From Torreya grandis (lineage: Eukaryota; Streptophyta; Pinopsida; Cupressales; Taxaceae), in NCBI GenBank assembly GCA_037957365.1, contig JARHVA010001190.1, positions 1,935,001 through 1,999,000 on the forward strand: a stretch of DNA of 64,000 nt, given 5' to 3'. A program made the translations under genes and the position numbers. Shown in pieces: positions 1 to 14,200 of this stretch; the stretch's first letter is position 1; each line of letters starts with the position of its first letter. The notes under the pieces are model-generated. The model was not told the DNA's origin. It saw only the letters and a program-made list of their open reading frames with translations, and ran no database searches.

Positions 1-1315
1 AACATTTGAAAATATCTCACTAAAGGGTTAGATAAAACAAATGGGATGATCCATAAGATTCAAAATATTTTCAAATTAGATGAATTTTGATGTACAGATA
101 GTAGATATTAATTTAAAAACTTGCATTGATGCAAGTGTCCCTATGTTGGATGCAAATGTCTAACAGGATAAGAAGTTGTTGAGGATATAAAACTAATAAT
201 GAAGGATATATCAGGTTTTAAGATTTTTGTACTATGAAAGATATTTGGGTCATCATAAATGAAAGGGTCAGACCATAAGATAAATAATTAGGCATAGTAA
301 GATGGCAAATGCAAGCCTTTTGAAAACATGAAGGTTCAAAATTGAAGGGTAGATCCCTGATAGGTATTTGTCAAGTATACAATAATGAAATGATATATAA
401 ATTACATTATAGTATCTACAATACCCTTAATCTAATAATTAATAAGTATGGAATTACTAGTTTAAATGAAATAAATATGTACTTGGGTGTGTGAAACACA
501 CCTTGCCATTGTTTAAGCCCATTTTGAGTGTTTTTATGGTGTATGACCTATAACCAAGTTCATGTTACAATATAAATCAATACATATAATATAGAATCTG
601 AAATAATCTAAATTCTTGAAAATAAAAAGAGTAAGGAAGGAGTACACCTATGTGTTGATGAAACCATGTTTCCCCTTTGTCTTTGACTTGGTAAAGATGA
701 TTCCTTATAAAAAAATTTGATGTGAAAGAGGTTCAAAATTAAACCTTGGAAATTTGAAGATGGAGATTGAAAGGTAATTATGAACCAAATCTGGTGTAAG
801 TGTGAGTTGTGACACAACCATTGAGATCATTGAATCTAAATCACACAACTCAAGTGATAATACAATAAAATCTAAGTTAAGTGGTATAACCAACTCAACC
901 TACAAAATGGAATTAGTGTTATACCATTGAAGGCATTGAATCTCAAACACCCTAATTAAAGGAGCCAACTTCTATAGATAGGAAAGGCTCAAAATGGTGT
1001 ATCCTAGTCAAAATGTTGCTTCTTGGTAAATAAGTTTGTATATGTATTTGCAATTTTTGGTGAAATTTCATGGAAAATTCACCTATAATATCTCTCAATT
1101 TGAATTATTTTTTAAAATTTAACCTCTCCTCTGTAATTGTATATATTATTTGTCACAAATTTTTAAAAAATTGTCCTAAATCTATAAAAATTAGTGAAAT
1201 GTGTGTATAAGATTCTAACTTAAGTGTATATCTAAATCATGTAAATTATAATGAAAATCTGAAAATTCTAATATTTATATAATTCTAGAGTTCATGTCAT
1301 TATGACATGCCCCCA
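1..1315. other. AT-rich sequence, no gene recognised
   Basis: All frames are closed by frequent stops and no protein family is recognisable. If the junction at about 1316-1333 is real, this stretch would be the body of a minus-strand LTR whose far end is outside the window or decayed. Nothing else can be supported. Confidence 0.5.
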
Positions 1316-1333
1316 CCAACATTCCCCCATTTT
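1316..1333 (-). other. Possible polypurine tract / 3' LTR start
   Basis: On the minus strand the purine-rich run AAAATGGGGGAA is followed directly by TGTTGG. This is the usual arrangement of a plant LTR-retrotransposon polypurine tract and the first bases of its 3' LTR. No matching second LTR was found, so it could be chance in a G/C-rich island (about 1308-1348) within AT-rich DNA. Confidence 0.3.
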
Positions 1334-1345
1334 AAGGTGGGGGGA

Positions 1346-2739
1346 ATGGAATATGGTACTTACCTTACCTCAAAAGGATAAGATAACTATATAATATATC
1401 CATGAATCATGTAGCATATAAGAGAAACATTTCCAAGTAGATATATCAATGAATCTTGCATTATGTTATCAAAAAAAATTCTAAGATGCATGGTATGGAT
1501 CATGAAAACATCTATAAAGTAACACTACAAGTGAAAAAAATAATCAAGTACACACACAAAAACACTCAATGTCATGCAAAAGGGGTCTAAGGAGACCAAA
1601 AATAATGGGCATATTCAAATGTCATACACTCAAAGGAATGACATATTCAAATGTTGATATAGAAAAAAAAGCAACATACAGTGGCATAGGAACAAAAAAG
1701 CAAGGATCACATTCAAATGTTCCACAAGAAAGACAATAACAGGTAAGAATTGCACTCAAGGAAGTGGCAATGTGGATAAATGAATTATAAATAACCATTA
1801 TAACCATATCATACTAGTCCTAACATGTATGTGTTAGCAAAAAATATTATGCAACATGACATATCAAGTACATCATGTAAGATATAAACATGATTATGTA
1901 CATTTGTTAGTATATAAGCTCAACATGATAATATAAAAGTGATCATAAGAAAATATGATGTGTAAATTGTGATCGAGGAAGCAAATGCCCCTAACGTAGT
2001 ATTCCATGTGAGAAAAGGAAAGGTCCATCATATTTATATTCAAGTATCATGGGTCAAGTGTATGCATGTATCAAAATCAATTATGTATGAAACATATATG
2101 TATCTAGAAAATAAATGATACGCTAACTACTAACATAAATTAAATATCATAGATGTCAATGAGTTAGTAAACATGTGAAAGTTGAATAGTGTTATGTTTT
2201 GGAATTTATTTGAATGTTTTTTTATTTTCTTGAATATATATTTTTTTTAATTTTTTTTTTATTTTTTATAATTAAAAAAAAACAACATATGATTCCATAT
2301 AATGTATTCTCATAGGTAGGTAACTCCAAACATAGAATATGATACAATAAATGGGTGATACTGTCAAGAGCATATATAGGTGTCATATATGGAATTGTAG
2401 AATTTGTAATACTCTATGTATGTCTCATAGGATTATGTCATCATGAAGAGGTAAGATAAGGAATAGGAGTTCATAAAACCCATTATTTAGTTCTTTATAG
2501 TTTCTTTCATGTAGCTATAATTAGAACATACTTATGTGTTTATAGTAACTTGGTTGACTCTGTAGGTGAAGATGAGGATTCTATGTAATCCACTATATAT
2601 CTTTGGTGAAATGGTCTCTCAAGTATAATACACCTTATAAAGGTGATTTATTAGTACTTACCATTTCATAGATGATTAACATTAGTAGGTTTTGTAATTA
2701 GATGATTACCCTTTTGTCTATTTGTGTTAACAAGTTAGA
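1346..2739. other. AT-rich sequence, no gene recognised
   Basis: No coding frame, RNA gene or clear repeat was recognised. A poly-T/poly-A-rich low-complexity stretch lies around 2218-2283. Confidence 0.5.
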
Positions 2740-4150
2740 ATATATGTGACCCATTGGCCAAATATTGGTCCCTTAATAGAAATATATAAGTGAGAGAAAA
2801 AAAATCATGTCTCCCTAATCTTACTTGGGATAAAATACTCCAAGGGGTACTTATAATACTCTCCCATGGTTCATCTCTATCCCTCACAATTCTCCTACAA
2901 TGCTCACCCAAAGTTTACTTTTTCTACACTCAGGGATGAGAAGATTCTCTTTAGGGACGCATCTAAACACATTAATATTTAAATATTAGGGACTAATATA
3001 GAGTGTATTAATTCTATTTTATAATTTATACAACCATTCAGATGTGTATCAGAAGACAATTCATTGATTAGGCTAATGAGTCAAAAGATACTACTCCCAC
3101 TATCTAATTTTTGGTCTTCTAAGAGACATTTGGTTGTGAGAAAAAATGAACAACCATTTCTTCCTAATCACAAGTGGTAGATAATCCTCCAATGGTTCTC
3201 ATAATATTTATTCATAAAATTATAAGAGTTGATAATTTATCGCTACCTCTCAAGGTCCTCTTGCAATGCTCACTCAAATTTCACTTTATTTCTATACATA
3301 GGGATGAGAAGATTATATTTAGGGATGCATCTAACCACTTAAAAATTTTAAAATTGGGTTATAATAGAGATATATGGGTATTTCAATGTTTATATGCCCA
3401 TCTATAAACATACACAAAGATCGTTCATTGATTGAGATACTGAGTCAAAATATATGCCTCCCACTGGAAAACTTTTGGTCACTTAAGAGACATTTGACTA
3501 TGAGAGAAAACACACCACCATGTCTCCCTCATCCTAAGTGGGATAAATTACTTTTGGGGGTTCTCAAAATACTCATCCATGTAACTCTAGGATATAATGG
3601 TTTGTCTCTATCCCTCACAGCTATTTTGAAATGCTCACCCAAAGTTTGCTATGTTTCTACACTCAGGGATGAAAAGATTCTCTCCAGGGATGCATCCAAC
3701 CACTTGAAACTTTCAACTATAATTCTTGATATAGATAAAAAAATCCATTCCTTCATTTATATTCCCATTTATACATTTTTGATAAAGTGGTTCATCAAAT
3801 AGGATATAGACTCAAACAATACATGACCCACTAGCCAAATTTTGGTCCAGTTTAAGACATTTATATATGAGATAAAAAATTACACCATGTCTCTCTCATC
3901 TTGAGTGGGAGATAATCCTATAAGGGGTCCTCAAAAGACTCACCCCAAAAACTATAGGAGCTGATGATTCGTCTCTACCCCTCATGGTTCTCCTGTATTA
4001 CTCACCAAAAATTTGCTTTATTTTTACACTCAGGATGAGAAGATTCTCTTTAGGGATGTGTCTAACTACCTACAACTTTTGACCTTGGTGTTTGATGGAG
4101 AGTAAATGTAGTCCACTTTAGTGTTTATATGTCCATACATAAATGTGGGA
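2740..4150. repeat. Four-copy ~366-bp tandem repeat
   Basis: Four head-to-tail units are visible. The motif 'agggatgagaagattctctt' or a close variant occurs at about 2932, 3299, 3665 and 4031, a spacing of 366-367 bp. Each unit also carries 'ttggtc...aagagacattt...gagagaaa', then 'catgtctccctcatc..gtggga', then 'ctctatccctca'. Copies differ by substitutions and small indels, so the array is old. Reading frames across it are short by-products. Such arrays are common in plant LTRs or untranslated regions, but no parent element is identified here. Confidence 0.85.
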
Positions 4151-5690
4151 AAAAAATCCTCAACCATATTTAGGGAAGGTAAAATTTTGGTAGAAGGAAC
4201 ACCTATCAATAACAACAAGAGCATGAGAAAGAGGGAGAAAAATAGATTATTCCCTTTATACTATGCATTATCTATGAGGATTATGACTATGTTTGCTTGA
4301 CCACACACCTATTTAATTAATTGGCCTTTTTTTCCATCAAATTATTTTCTTGAGGTCAAAAAAGAAAATCACAACATTCTATGCAACCACTCTATATATA
4401 AGTGTTGGCTCATGGGATCTATTAATCTCTTGACTATAATCAAAGTCTTAATACTAATGAACTCTAAATATTCCTATTACTAGTAGGTACTAAATCAACA
4501 TCATGAAAATTATCTTTCTAAGATTTTGATGGTACGAGAAACATTTTGACTAAAGTGTTCTAATATATTTTTAAATTTATGAATTCTCTTCATGTAACAA
4601 CATCGACAGTTGGTTGACATAATTTTTTAATTGAATGCCCAAGTATTATATGGATTCACTAAAATATATAGAATGACGACATCTTTGTCCAAATTTTGGA
4701 GTAAATATATAGCAAATTATAATGCTTAGTAATATTACATATGAATCAGTAAGTTCCTTAACTAAGCAACCATGATTGAGGGACATCCACACTATCAAAA
4801 TCACCCGAGACACGATAATAGTAACCACTCAACTCTCCATGTCAATTATATAGAGGTTTTTGTAGCCTGATAGATGGATATAAGAAACCATCATCTTCAC
4901 CAATTAGACTAAAATATTTTTAATTGTTGGTTGATATTTTCATTCTCAAATGTAGTATTTAATAAACATTGTGTCAAAAGTTGCCTTTCAACATTTTAAA
5001 CATATTTAAATCATTGGCTACACTTGTATGTTTCCTGTATCTATGCTAAATTTAAGGACCATGGTCTAAATAATACACATATACATGATAAGAAGGAAAA
5101 AGTGCAATAACCCAAATATTCTTTTTTTTGCCTAAAGATAATTCTAAATTTTTATTTCACATGATTTGTCTCAAAGTTTACTCATATCATGTAATACACT
5201 CCACAAGAAAGGTAAATACCCATACGTATCATATGTATACACATAATATTTTCAAACTTTATCAATTACTGATGCTTTCTCTTTTGCATAAACCTATCTA
5301 GTCTCAATCTCTCTAAGTTCATGCCTTAAAGAGTGCATCGAGAAAGGGGTGGGAAAACCAATGGTGTTTCATAGGATTGTTGTCACTTTACGACCAATTT
5401 CTATCTACACAATCATATCCTAAAAACATTCCCCTAAGATTTGTGTCCTCTTTTGTACCCTCCTCTAGTTATTTTATGCTTTCATTAGCCCTTCCCTAGC
5501 CTAAACTCATTTTTAACATTTTATGATACAATGTCAGGCCCATAGACACTATAATCTAATTGACATAACTAATTTAGGGTCTAGGTCAATCCCTGGTGGA
5601 CCTAGACCAAAACCAATTTTTTTTTTTCAATAACGATATAGAGTTGATTGGGATGACCCTATTGGCTAAACTTTCAAAAAATACTAGGGT
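4151..5690. other. AT-rich sequence, no gene recognised
   Basis: No family resemblance or long frame on either strand. Stops occur in every frame throughout. Confidence 0.5.
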
Positions 5691-5990
5691 TAGATTCAAC
5701 TATATAAACACATTCATTTCATCATTTGTTAGGAAGAGAAGAGAGTGAGAAGAAATATATATTGCACATATTCTTATCCACCATTCTATTTGAGGAACAT
5801 AGCTTAGGGTTTCATACTTTTTTTAGAGATACAAATCTTGTCTTGTGGATAAGTCTTTTGGATGCATAGATAGGTTGTATAACCTAGAGCTGATTTATCC
5901 TTGTCATCCTCACATACCACAATAACCTTTTCTGAAGCACTTTGGCCAAGAGAGATATTGAGGCTTGGTGGGTGCATCTTCAAAGGTAAG
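5691..5990 (+). promoter_or_regulatory. Promoter-like stretch with possible splice donor
   Basis: A TATA-like element (ctatataaac, about 5699) is followed by a purine-rich leader (gaagagaagagagtgagaag, about 5732), then a leader-like region ending in a good plant 5' splice-site match (AAG/GTAAGT, about 5975). This layout suits the transcription start and first exon of a retroelement LTR or an old gene. No protein follows downstream, so it is a weak call from motif order alone. Confidence 0.25.
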
Positions 5991-6063
5991 TATTATTAAC
6001 TTTGTTCCTCCTTTGTAAGATTAAATAGATATGCATTTGTACTTATCTCCCATACATAGGATT

Positions 6064-6405
6064 TTGAGTTGTCTCTAATAGTGTGATAAAAATAAAATTC
6101 TTTCACATTGTAATATTATTACCTATATCATGGATTGATTTTATCAGTAGGAGGTGGATTGATCAAATGTTGGTTTTTTAAAACATCCTTAGGTGGTTGA
6201 ATTTATTTTTTTAACAATACCCTTTCCTAGGTCATTTTGCTAGTTTAGTCTTCTTTGTATCAATGAGCTCTTGAAATTTATCTCTTAAAGTAATACATTT
6301 ATATGTTGAGTTGTCTTTAATAGTGTGATAAAAAAAATCTTTCACATTGAAATATTATTACCTATATCATGGATTGATTTCATCAGTAGGAGGTAGGAGG
6401 TCCAA
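6064..6405. repeat. Two ~95-bp direct repeats 240 bp apart
   Basis: The blocks at about 6064-6162 and 6304-6400 match closely from 'ttgagttgtct' through 'tcatggattga' to 'aggaggt', with a few substitutions. The offset is about 240 bp, so this is a partial tandem duplication. No coding content. Confidence 0.75.
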
Positions 6406-8267
6406 TAACCTCTTTATATTTCATATTTTTTGAAAAAACATTTTGGGTTGATTTCAGATAGATCTCATTTTATGTGTTGATTCTTTCTTAATCTTATTAG
6501 TATATTTTCTCATGGTAAGTGCAGGGGTATTATACAATTTTAAATCCCTAAAATTTGATATATATAATTTAGGCCAAACTAATCATTCTTCTATAAGGTC
6601 GATGGCCATATTACCAAGATACATGAATGATTTTAAATATATGCCAAATAACTTCTTTTTTAAAGGTTTTATAAAACTTTTAATGAGGATATGTTGCCTT
6701 ACAAGTTCACATGGTTGATACATCATAAAATGTATATGATAATAAAATATAATGATATGTTCATTCATATCCTTCTTTTGACTTTATTAAATGTATTGTA
6801 TTCTCTCATATGTTTTTATTCTTCCATTATTGGTAACTTATTTAATTGGGAAGGCCTTTTGTTAGCATATAAATGAATTTAAGGACCCCCCTAGATAAAT
6901 AAAAGAGCCAATCTTATTATTTTTTCTCAAAATAATTTATGCCCATATAAAAAAATATTAATTTTTGACAAATATATTCTATTACATCATTGTATCACTC
7001 AAACACTTAACACTTACATCATATCTGGTGGGGAAAAACTTGCTTTTACTTTTTATTGTTTTCATTTCATAAATTTGATTTCTTTTATACTTTAATATTT
7101 GATTTATTTCTAATTTGATTGGTATTTGACTCAAGGGTGTCAGCATGTGATGCTAAAAATATATTATTTCTTATAAAAACAAGATTTTAGATGATTAGTT
7201 TTCTCTTTTAGATATGAAGTTGCATATGAATTAAATATATTTATTTATTTAATTCCTTTAATCTTTATTGATTGAGTGTATGCCAAGTGATTCATTTTTT
7301 TAACATAAATATACTACAAAAATTTTGAGTTTATAAAAAAAAATTGCATCCACTAATATTTTCTTGTAACTTTAAAATCATCCTCATTTGCACAACATTT
7401 GATAATTAGTTGTCGATTTACAATTACTTCATTATTTTATTCCATATGAAACTCTACATATTTTTGTCATGGCACACTCAATTTGCATTTTAATCATGAT
7501 TCATGTTGTCATTTAAATAATATGCAAATGTTTACAAAGACCAGAACTATGGTTCATTATGAAAGAATGGTTTTCATTATTTGAATTCGAATCTCCTAAA
7601 ATTATTCAATGTTACCTTTGATACCATTGTGTATGAATGTGAAATGTGTTAATACCATTTTCGGAAGTTTTAATAACAATGGTAAATATTGAATCAATGT
7701 CTGCAAAGGCATTTTAGGTAGACAAGTTGAGTTATAAATATAGCAAGTTGATGATTTTAAATACGTAACTTGGTACTCACCACCTTTTTTTAAGGAAACA
7801 CAGAATGTGATTGCACTCAATGAAATAATTGTCACCAAAAAAACTCATTGCATAGTTAATGTTCCTTGGATTTTGGGCCTTATTCCTTTTTTGGTTCTAT
7901 TTGAATAGTATATTCTCATTTTGATATTTTTAAAGCTTTACACATAGTGAATCCCAACCATTTTAATTTTAGGAACACTAAAAATCCATGGGATTCACAA
8001 TCGAGGCATACATCTTCTAGGTGAATATAATTTTTTATATAAGATATGATAAATTTTACCCTTTTATTTATATTATAATATAACTTGTAGTGGATAAATA
8101 GTTATGGGTTGAATGAAAATTTAAACTACATAAATGGATATTTTTTTCATGTTTCAAGTCTACATAAAACTTGAGTTTCAATTTAATTGAATGATATTTT
8201 TGAAGGGTTTGAATTATATATAATTAAAATAATTTTTTTATTTATGAAAACCTACATGAAAATATTT
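6406..8267. other. AT-rich sequence, no gene recognised
   Basis: Only short chance frames. No family is recognised. It directly precedes the 1.7-kb tandem array but is not visibly part of it. Confidence 0.5.
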
Positions 8268-11200
8268 AAGTTCAGCTATAAATAATATTTGTTTTCATTC
8301 TTCATGATTTATCAGTTTGTTTGTGTAAACTTATAATACATTTTTTATAACGTAATGAATGGAATGTGGGTTTCATTTTTGAATAAACATGACTAAATTT
8401 ATTTAATGGTAAAAAAAATTACGTGACAATAGTCAACAACTACAAACGTTGATATATTTGATAAAATAGCTCATTTTGATAATATGCATTCTCAAGGTTT
8501 CAGTTTGAAGTTAAAATATTACTTTTAAAGTAATGTATTTATGATCCTAGGATTTACACCATACATTATCCTTGAAACTCTACATGTTTGTTTATATGGT
8601 GGATTTATTAATTCTATTCTAGACTAAATTTATTTTGAAGTTTTATAAAATTTATTTATTTTTGGCTTCATTTATGAATATCGAGTTGGGATTTTGCTAA
8701 ATTAGTTGCATATACTGGATTTGTGATCTTTGAACAAGATTATGTTTTATTCTTTAAGCTCATTTTGCCTTTATTTATTTTTTGGTACATAAAAGTTTGT
8801 TCAAAAGATACATTGATGAGTATATTTGTATCAAAAAAGGAAAGTTTATTTTTAATACACAAATAGTTTTTAAATCAAAAGGAATTTTAGTAGTCGAAAG
8901 GTATAGTCAAACATTTTCCATAAATGCACTCTAAATTATCATTTTATAACTATGTTACAGTGAGAAAATACTATAAATTTTACTTAAATATTTCTTTTTG
9001 AAAAATCCTACACTTTAGATAGCATTATTTTCTTGTTAATATGGAGATCAACATGCAAACAAATGTTTTATAATACCTTTGCTCTCAAAATCATAATTTT
9101 ATTTCAATATGAAAGCATGGTTTGAGTTTCTAATTTATCTATTGTATTTCATTTATCATCAAAAGAAAATTAATAATGGCTTTATAAACTATACTTTAGA
9201 GTGACTACATTATTATATTATATTGAGACAAGTTTTTACAGTTTTAATAAAAATGATTCTTTCAACAAATGAGTTTCCAAGTATTTGAATAGAATTTGAT
9301 TATAATGACATGACTGGTTAAAACCAAAGATAATCCTTAGGCTCTCATTTTAATCATGTATTTGCACATTTAATGTGGTTTTCAGGATATAAAATTGTTT
9401 TGGTTTCTATATGGAAACACATGATATAATGTTTTTTCAAATTTAAGGTGTCAATATTGGTCTTTTTTGTATGAGATGGCTCTTTTTCATTTTATGAAAA
9501 ACTCAAAGAAACATTAATACAACTGTGGTCAAATTCAAACTATTATATCCACTAGACAAGGATTGTTTATCAATATAAAAATGTAAATGTGCTTTTCAAC
9601 ACAATTTTGGAAAAAATGACTTATTTTGGGACTCTAATGGCATGTGAGATGTAAAGAAGAGCTTTTAAATTATCAAAATAATAAGTTTTTTTTAAGTTTG
9701 CTCATTTATTCCAAGAATGAAAAATTAAATTTTCAAATTATACTTCAAAATATGATCTCTTGCATTTTTATGACTTTACGAAACTTATATTTTGATATGT
9801 TCTTTTGAATTTTTGTGGTGATAATAAGTTTTTGTTCTTAGTTACATTTAAAAGGTGGATTTTTCCCTTGGTTCTTGATTCACATGATATTATAATTATT
9901 TTATTTATCTTATTCTTTTCATTATTTTTATAGAATAATATGATTTTGGATTTCAAGTATGAGATATAAAGAATAATAACATGCAAAGATTGAAGTTGAG
10001 CTATAAAGAATATTTTATTTCATTCTTCATGATTTATAGGTTTGTTTGTGTAAACTTATAATACATTTTTTATAAAGTAATGAATGGAATGTGGATTTCA
10101 TTTTTGAATAAATGAATACATTTATTTAATGGTAAAAAAAATTATGTATCAATAGTCAACAACTGCAAATCTTGATACATTTAATAAAATAGCTCATTTT
10201 GATAATATGCATTCTGAGGGTTTCAGTTTGAAGTTAAAATATTACTTTTGAAGTTGTGTATTTATGATCTTAGGATTTACACCATACATTATCCTTGAAG
10301 CCATATATGTTTGTTTATATGGTACCTTTATTAATTATATTCTAGATAATTTATTTTGAAGTTTTATAAAATTTGTTTATTTTTGGCTTCATTTATGAAT
10401 ATCGAGTTGGGATTTTGATAAATGTGTTGTAGATACTAGATTTTTGATTTTTTAACAAGACTATGTTTTATTCTTTAAGCTCATTTTGCCTTTCTTATTT
10501 TTGGTAAATAAAATTATGTTCAAATGATACACTAATGAGTATATTTGTATCAAAAATGGAAAGTTCATTTTTAATACACAAATAGTTTTTAAATCAAAAG
10601 GAATTTTAGTAGTCGATAGGTATAGTCAAACATTTTTCATAAATGTACCCTAAATTCTCATTTTATAACTATGTTATAGTGAAAAAATGTTATAAATTTT
10701 ACTTAAATATTTCTTTTAAAAAAATCTTAAACCTTAGATAGCATTGTTTTCTTGTTAATATGGAGATCAACATGGAAACAAAAGTTTTATATTACATCTA
10801 TTCTCAAAATCATAATTGTGTTTCAATATGAAAGCATGGTTTGAGTTTATAATTTATCTATTTTATTTCATTTATCATCAAGAGAAAATTAATCATGGCT
10901 TTATAAACTAGATTTTAGAGTGACTACATTATTGTATTACATTGAGACAAGTTTTTAGGGTTTTAATCAAAATGGTTGTTTCAACAAATGAGTTTCCAAT
11001 TATTTGAATAGAATTTGATTATAATGTCATGACTAGTTAAAACCAAATATAATCCTTAGTCTTTCGTTTTAATCATGTAATTGCACATTTAATGTGGTTT
11101 TCAAGATATAAAATAGTTTTGGTTTCTATATGAAAATAAATGATATAATTTTTTTTCAAATTTAAGGTGTCAATATTGGTATTTTTAGTATGAGATGGCT

Positions 11201-14200
11201 CTTTTTAATTTTATGAAAAAATCAAAGAAACTTTAATACAACTGTGGTGAAATTCAAACTACTATATCCACTAGATAAAGATTGTCTAACAATATAAAAA
11301 TGTAAATGTGCTTTTTAACACAATTTTGGAAATAATGACTTGTTTTGGGACTCTAATGGCATGTGAGATGTAAAGAAGATATTTTAAATTATCAAAAGAA
11401 TTATTTCTTTTGAAGTTTGCTCATTTAATCCAAGAATGAAAAACTAAATTTTCAAATTATATTTTGAAAATATGATCTGCATTTTTATAAATTTAAGAAA
11501 CTTATATTTTGATATGTTCTTTTGAAGTTTTGTGGTGATAATAATTTTTTGTTCTTAGTTACATTTAGAAGGTGGTTTTTTCTATGGTTATTGATTCAAA
11601 TGATATTATAATTATTTTATTTATCTTATTCAAATGATATTATAATTATTTTATTTATTCTATTATTTTCATTATTTTTATAGAATAATATGATTTTGGA
11701 TTTCAAGTATGAGCTATAAATAATAATAGCATGCAAAGATTGAAGTTGATCTATAAATAATATGTATTTTCATTTTTCATGATTTATAGGTTTGTTTATG
11801 TAAACTAATAATAATTTTTTTATAAAGTAATGAATGGAATGTGGGTTTCATTTTTTAATATAGATGACTAAATTTATTTAATGATAAAAAAATTTCATGG
11901 CAATAATCAATAACTACAAACCTTGAGACATTTGATAAAATAATTCATTTTGATAATATGTATTCTCAAGGTTTCAGTTTGAAGTTAAAATATTACTTTT
12001 GAAGCTGTGTATTTATGATCCTAGGGTTTACACCATGCATTATCCTCAAAACCCTACATGTTTGTTTATATGGTGCCTTTATTAATTATATTCTAGACTA
12101 AATTTATTTTGAAGTTTTATAAAATTTGTTTATTTTTGGCTTCATTTATGAATATCAAGTTGGGATTGTGCTAAACTAGTTGTATATACTAGATTTGTGA
12201 TTTTTGAACAAGACTATGTTTTATTATTTAAGGTCATTTTATCTTTCTTTGTTTGGTAAGTAAAAGTTTGTTCAAAGGATACACTAATGAGTATATTTGT
12301 ATCAAAATTGGAAAGTTCATTTTTACTACACAAATAGTTTTTAAATCAAAAAGAATTTTAGTAGTTAATAGGTATAGTCAAACGTTTTCCATAAATGAAC
12401 TCTAAATTATCATTTTATAACTATGTTACAGTGAGAAAATACTATAAATTTTACTTAAATATTTATTTTAAAAAAATCTTACACCTTAGATAGCATTGTT
12501 TTCTTGTTAATATGGAGATCAACATGGAAACAAATGTTTTATATTACCTCTATTCTCAAAATCATAATTTTGTTTCAATATGAAAGCATGGTTTGAGTTT
12601 CTAATTTATCTATTGTATTGCATTTATCATCAAAATAAAATTAATCAAGGCTTTATAAACTAGACTTTAGAGTGACTACATTATTATATTACATTGAGAC
12701 AAGTTTTTAGGGTTTTAATCGAAATGGTTCTTTCAACAAATGAGTTTCCAAGTATTTAAATAGAATTTGATTATAATGACATGACTAGTTAAAACCAAAG
12801 ATAATCCTTAGGATTTCATTTTAATCATGTATTTGCGCATTTAATGTGGTTTTCAAGATATAAAATAGTTTTGGTTTCTATATGGAAACACATGATATAG
12901 TTTTTTTTTTCAAATTTAAGGTGTCAATATTGGTCTTTTTGGCATGAGATGGCTCTTTTTCATTTTATGAAAAACTCAAAGAAACATTAATACAGCTGTC
13001 ATCAAATTCAAATATACACTAGACAAGGATTGTCTATCAATATAAGAATGTAAATGTGCTTTTCAACACAATTTTGGAAATAATGACTTGTTATGGGACT
13101 CTAATGTCATGTGAGATGTAAAGAAGAGATTTTAAATTATCAAAAGAATAAGTTTTTTGAAGTTTGCTCATTTATTCCAAGAATGAAAAACTAAAATTTC
13201 AAATTATACTTTCAAAATATAATCTCCTGCATTTTTATGACTTCACAAAACATATATTTTGATATGTTCTTTTGAAGTTTTGTGGTGATAATAAGTTTTT
13301 ATTCTTAGTTAGATTTATAAGGTGGATTTTTCCCTTAGTTCTTGATTAAAATGCTATTATAATTTATTTATTTATCCTATTTTTTTCATTATTTTTATAG
13401 AATAATATGATTTTGGATTTCAAGTATGAGCTATAAAGAATAATAACATGCAAAGATTGAAGTTGAGCTATAAAGAATATTTGTCTTAATTCTGCATGAT
13501 TTATAGGCTTGTTTGTGTAAATTTATAATACACTTTTTATAAAGTAATTAATGGAATGTGGGTTTCATTTTTGAATTAAAATGACTAAATTTATTTAATG
13601 ATAAAAAATTGCATGGCAATAATCAAAAACTATAAACCTTAAGACATTTGAAAAAATATTTCATTTTGATAATATGCATTCTCAAGGTTTCAATTTGAAG
13701 TTAAAATATTACTTTTGAAGTTGTGTATTTATGATCTTAGGGTTTACACCATGCATTATCCTTGAAACCCGACATGTTTGTTTATATGGTGACTTTATTA
13801 ATTCTATTCTAGACTAAATTTATTTTGAAGTTTTATAAAATTTGTTTATTTTTGGCTTCATTTATGAATATTGAGTTGGGATTTTTCTAAACTAATTGTA
13901 TATACTGGATTTGTAATTTTTGAACAAGACTATGTTTTATTCTTTAAGTTCATTTTGCCTTTTTTTTGGTAACTAAAAGTTTGTTCAAAGGATACACTAA
14001 TGAGTATATTTGTATCAAAATTGGAAAGTTCATTTTTACTACACAAATAGTTTTTAAATCAAAAAGAATTTTAGTAGTCAATAGGTATAGTCAAACATTT
14101 TCCATAAATGAACTCTAAACTATCACTCTATTTAAAACCAAAGATAATCCTTAGGCTTTCATTTTAATCATGTATTTGCACATTTAATGTGGTTTTCAAG

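Noticed and set aside
3374..3802. 142-codon plus-strand frame
   Set aside because: It runs across the 366-bp tandem units, and the equivalent frame is broken in the neighbouring units. No family resemblance.
5800..5815. Telomere-like TTAGGG/TTTAGGG matches
   Set aside because: Isolated single matches with no array.
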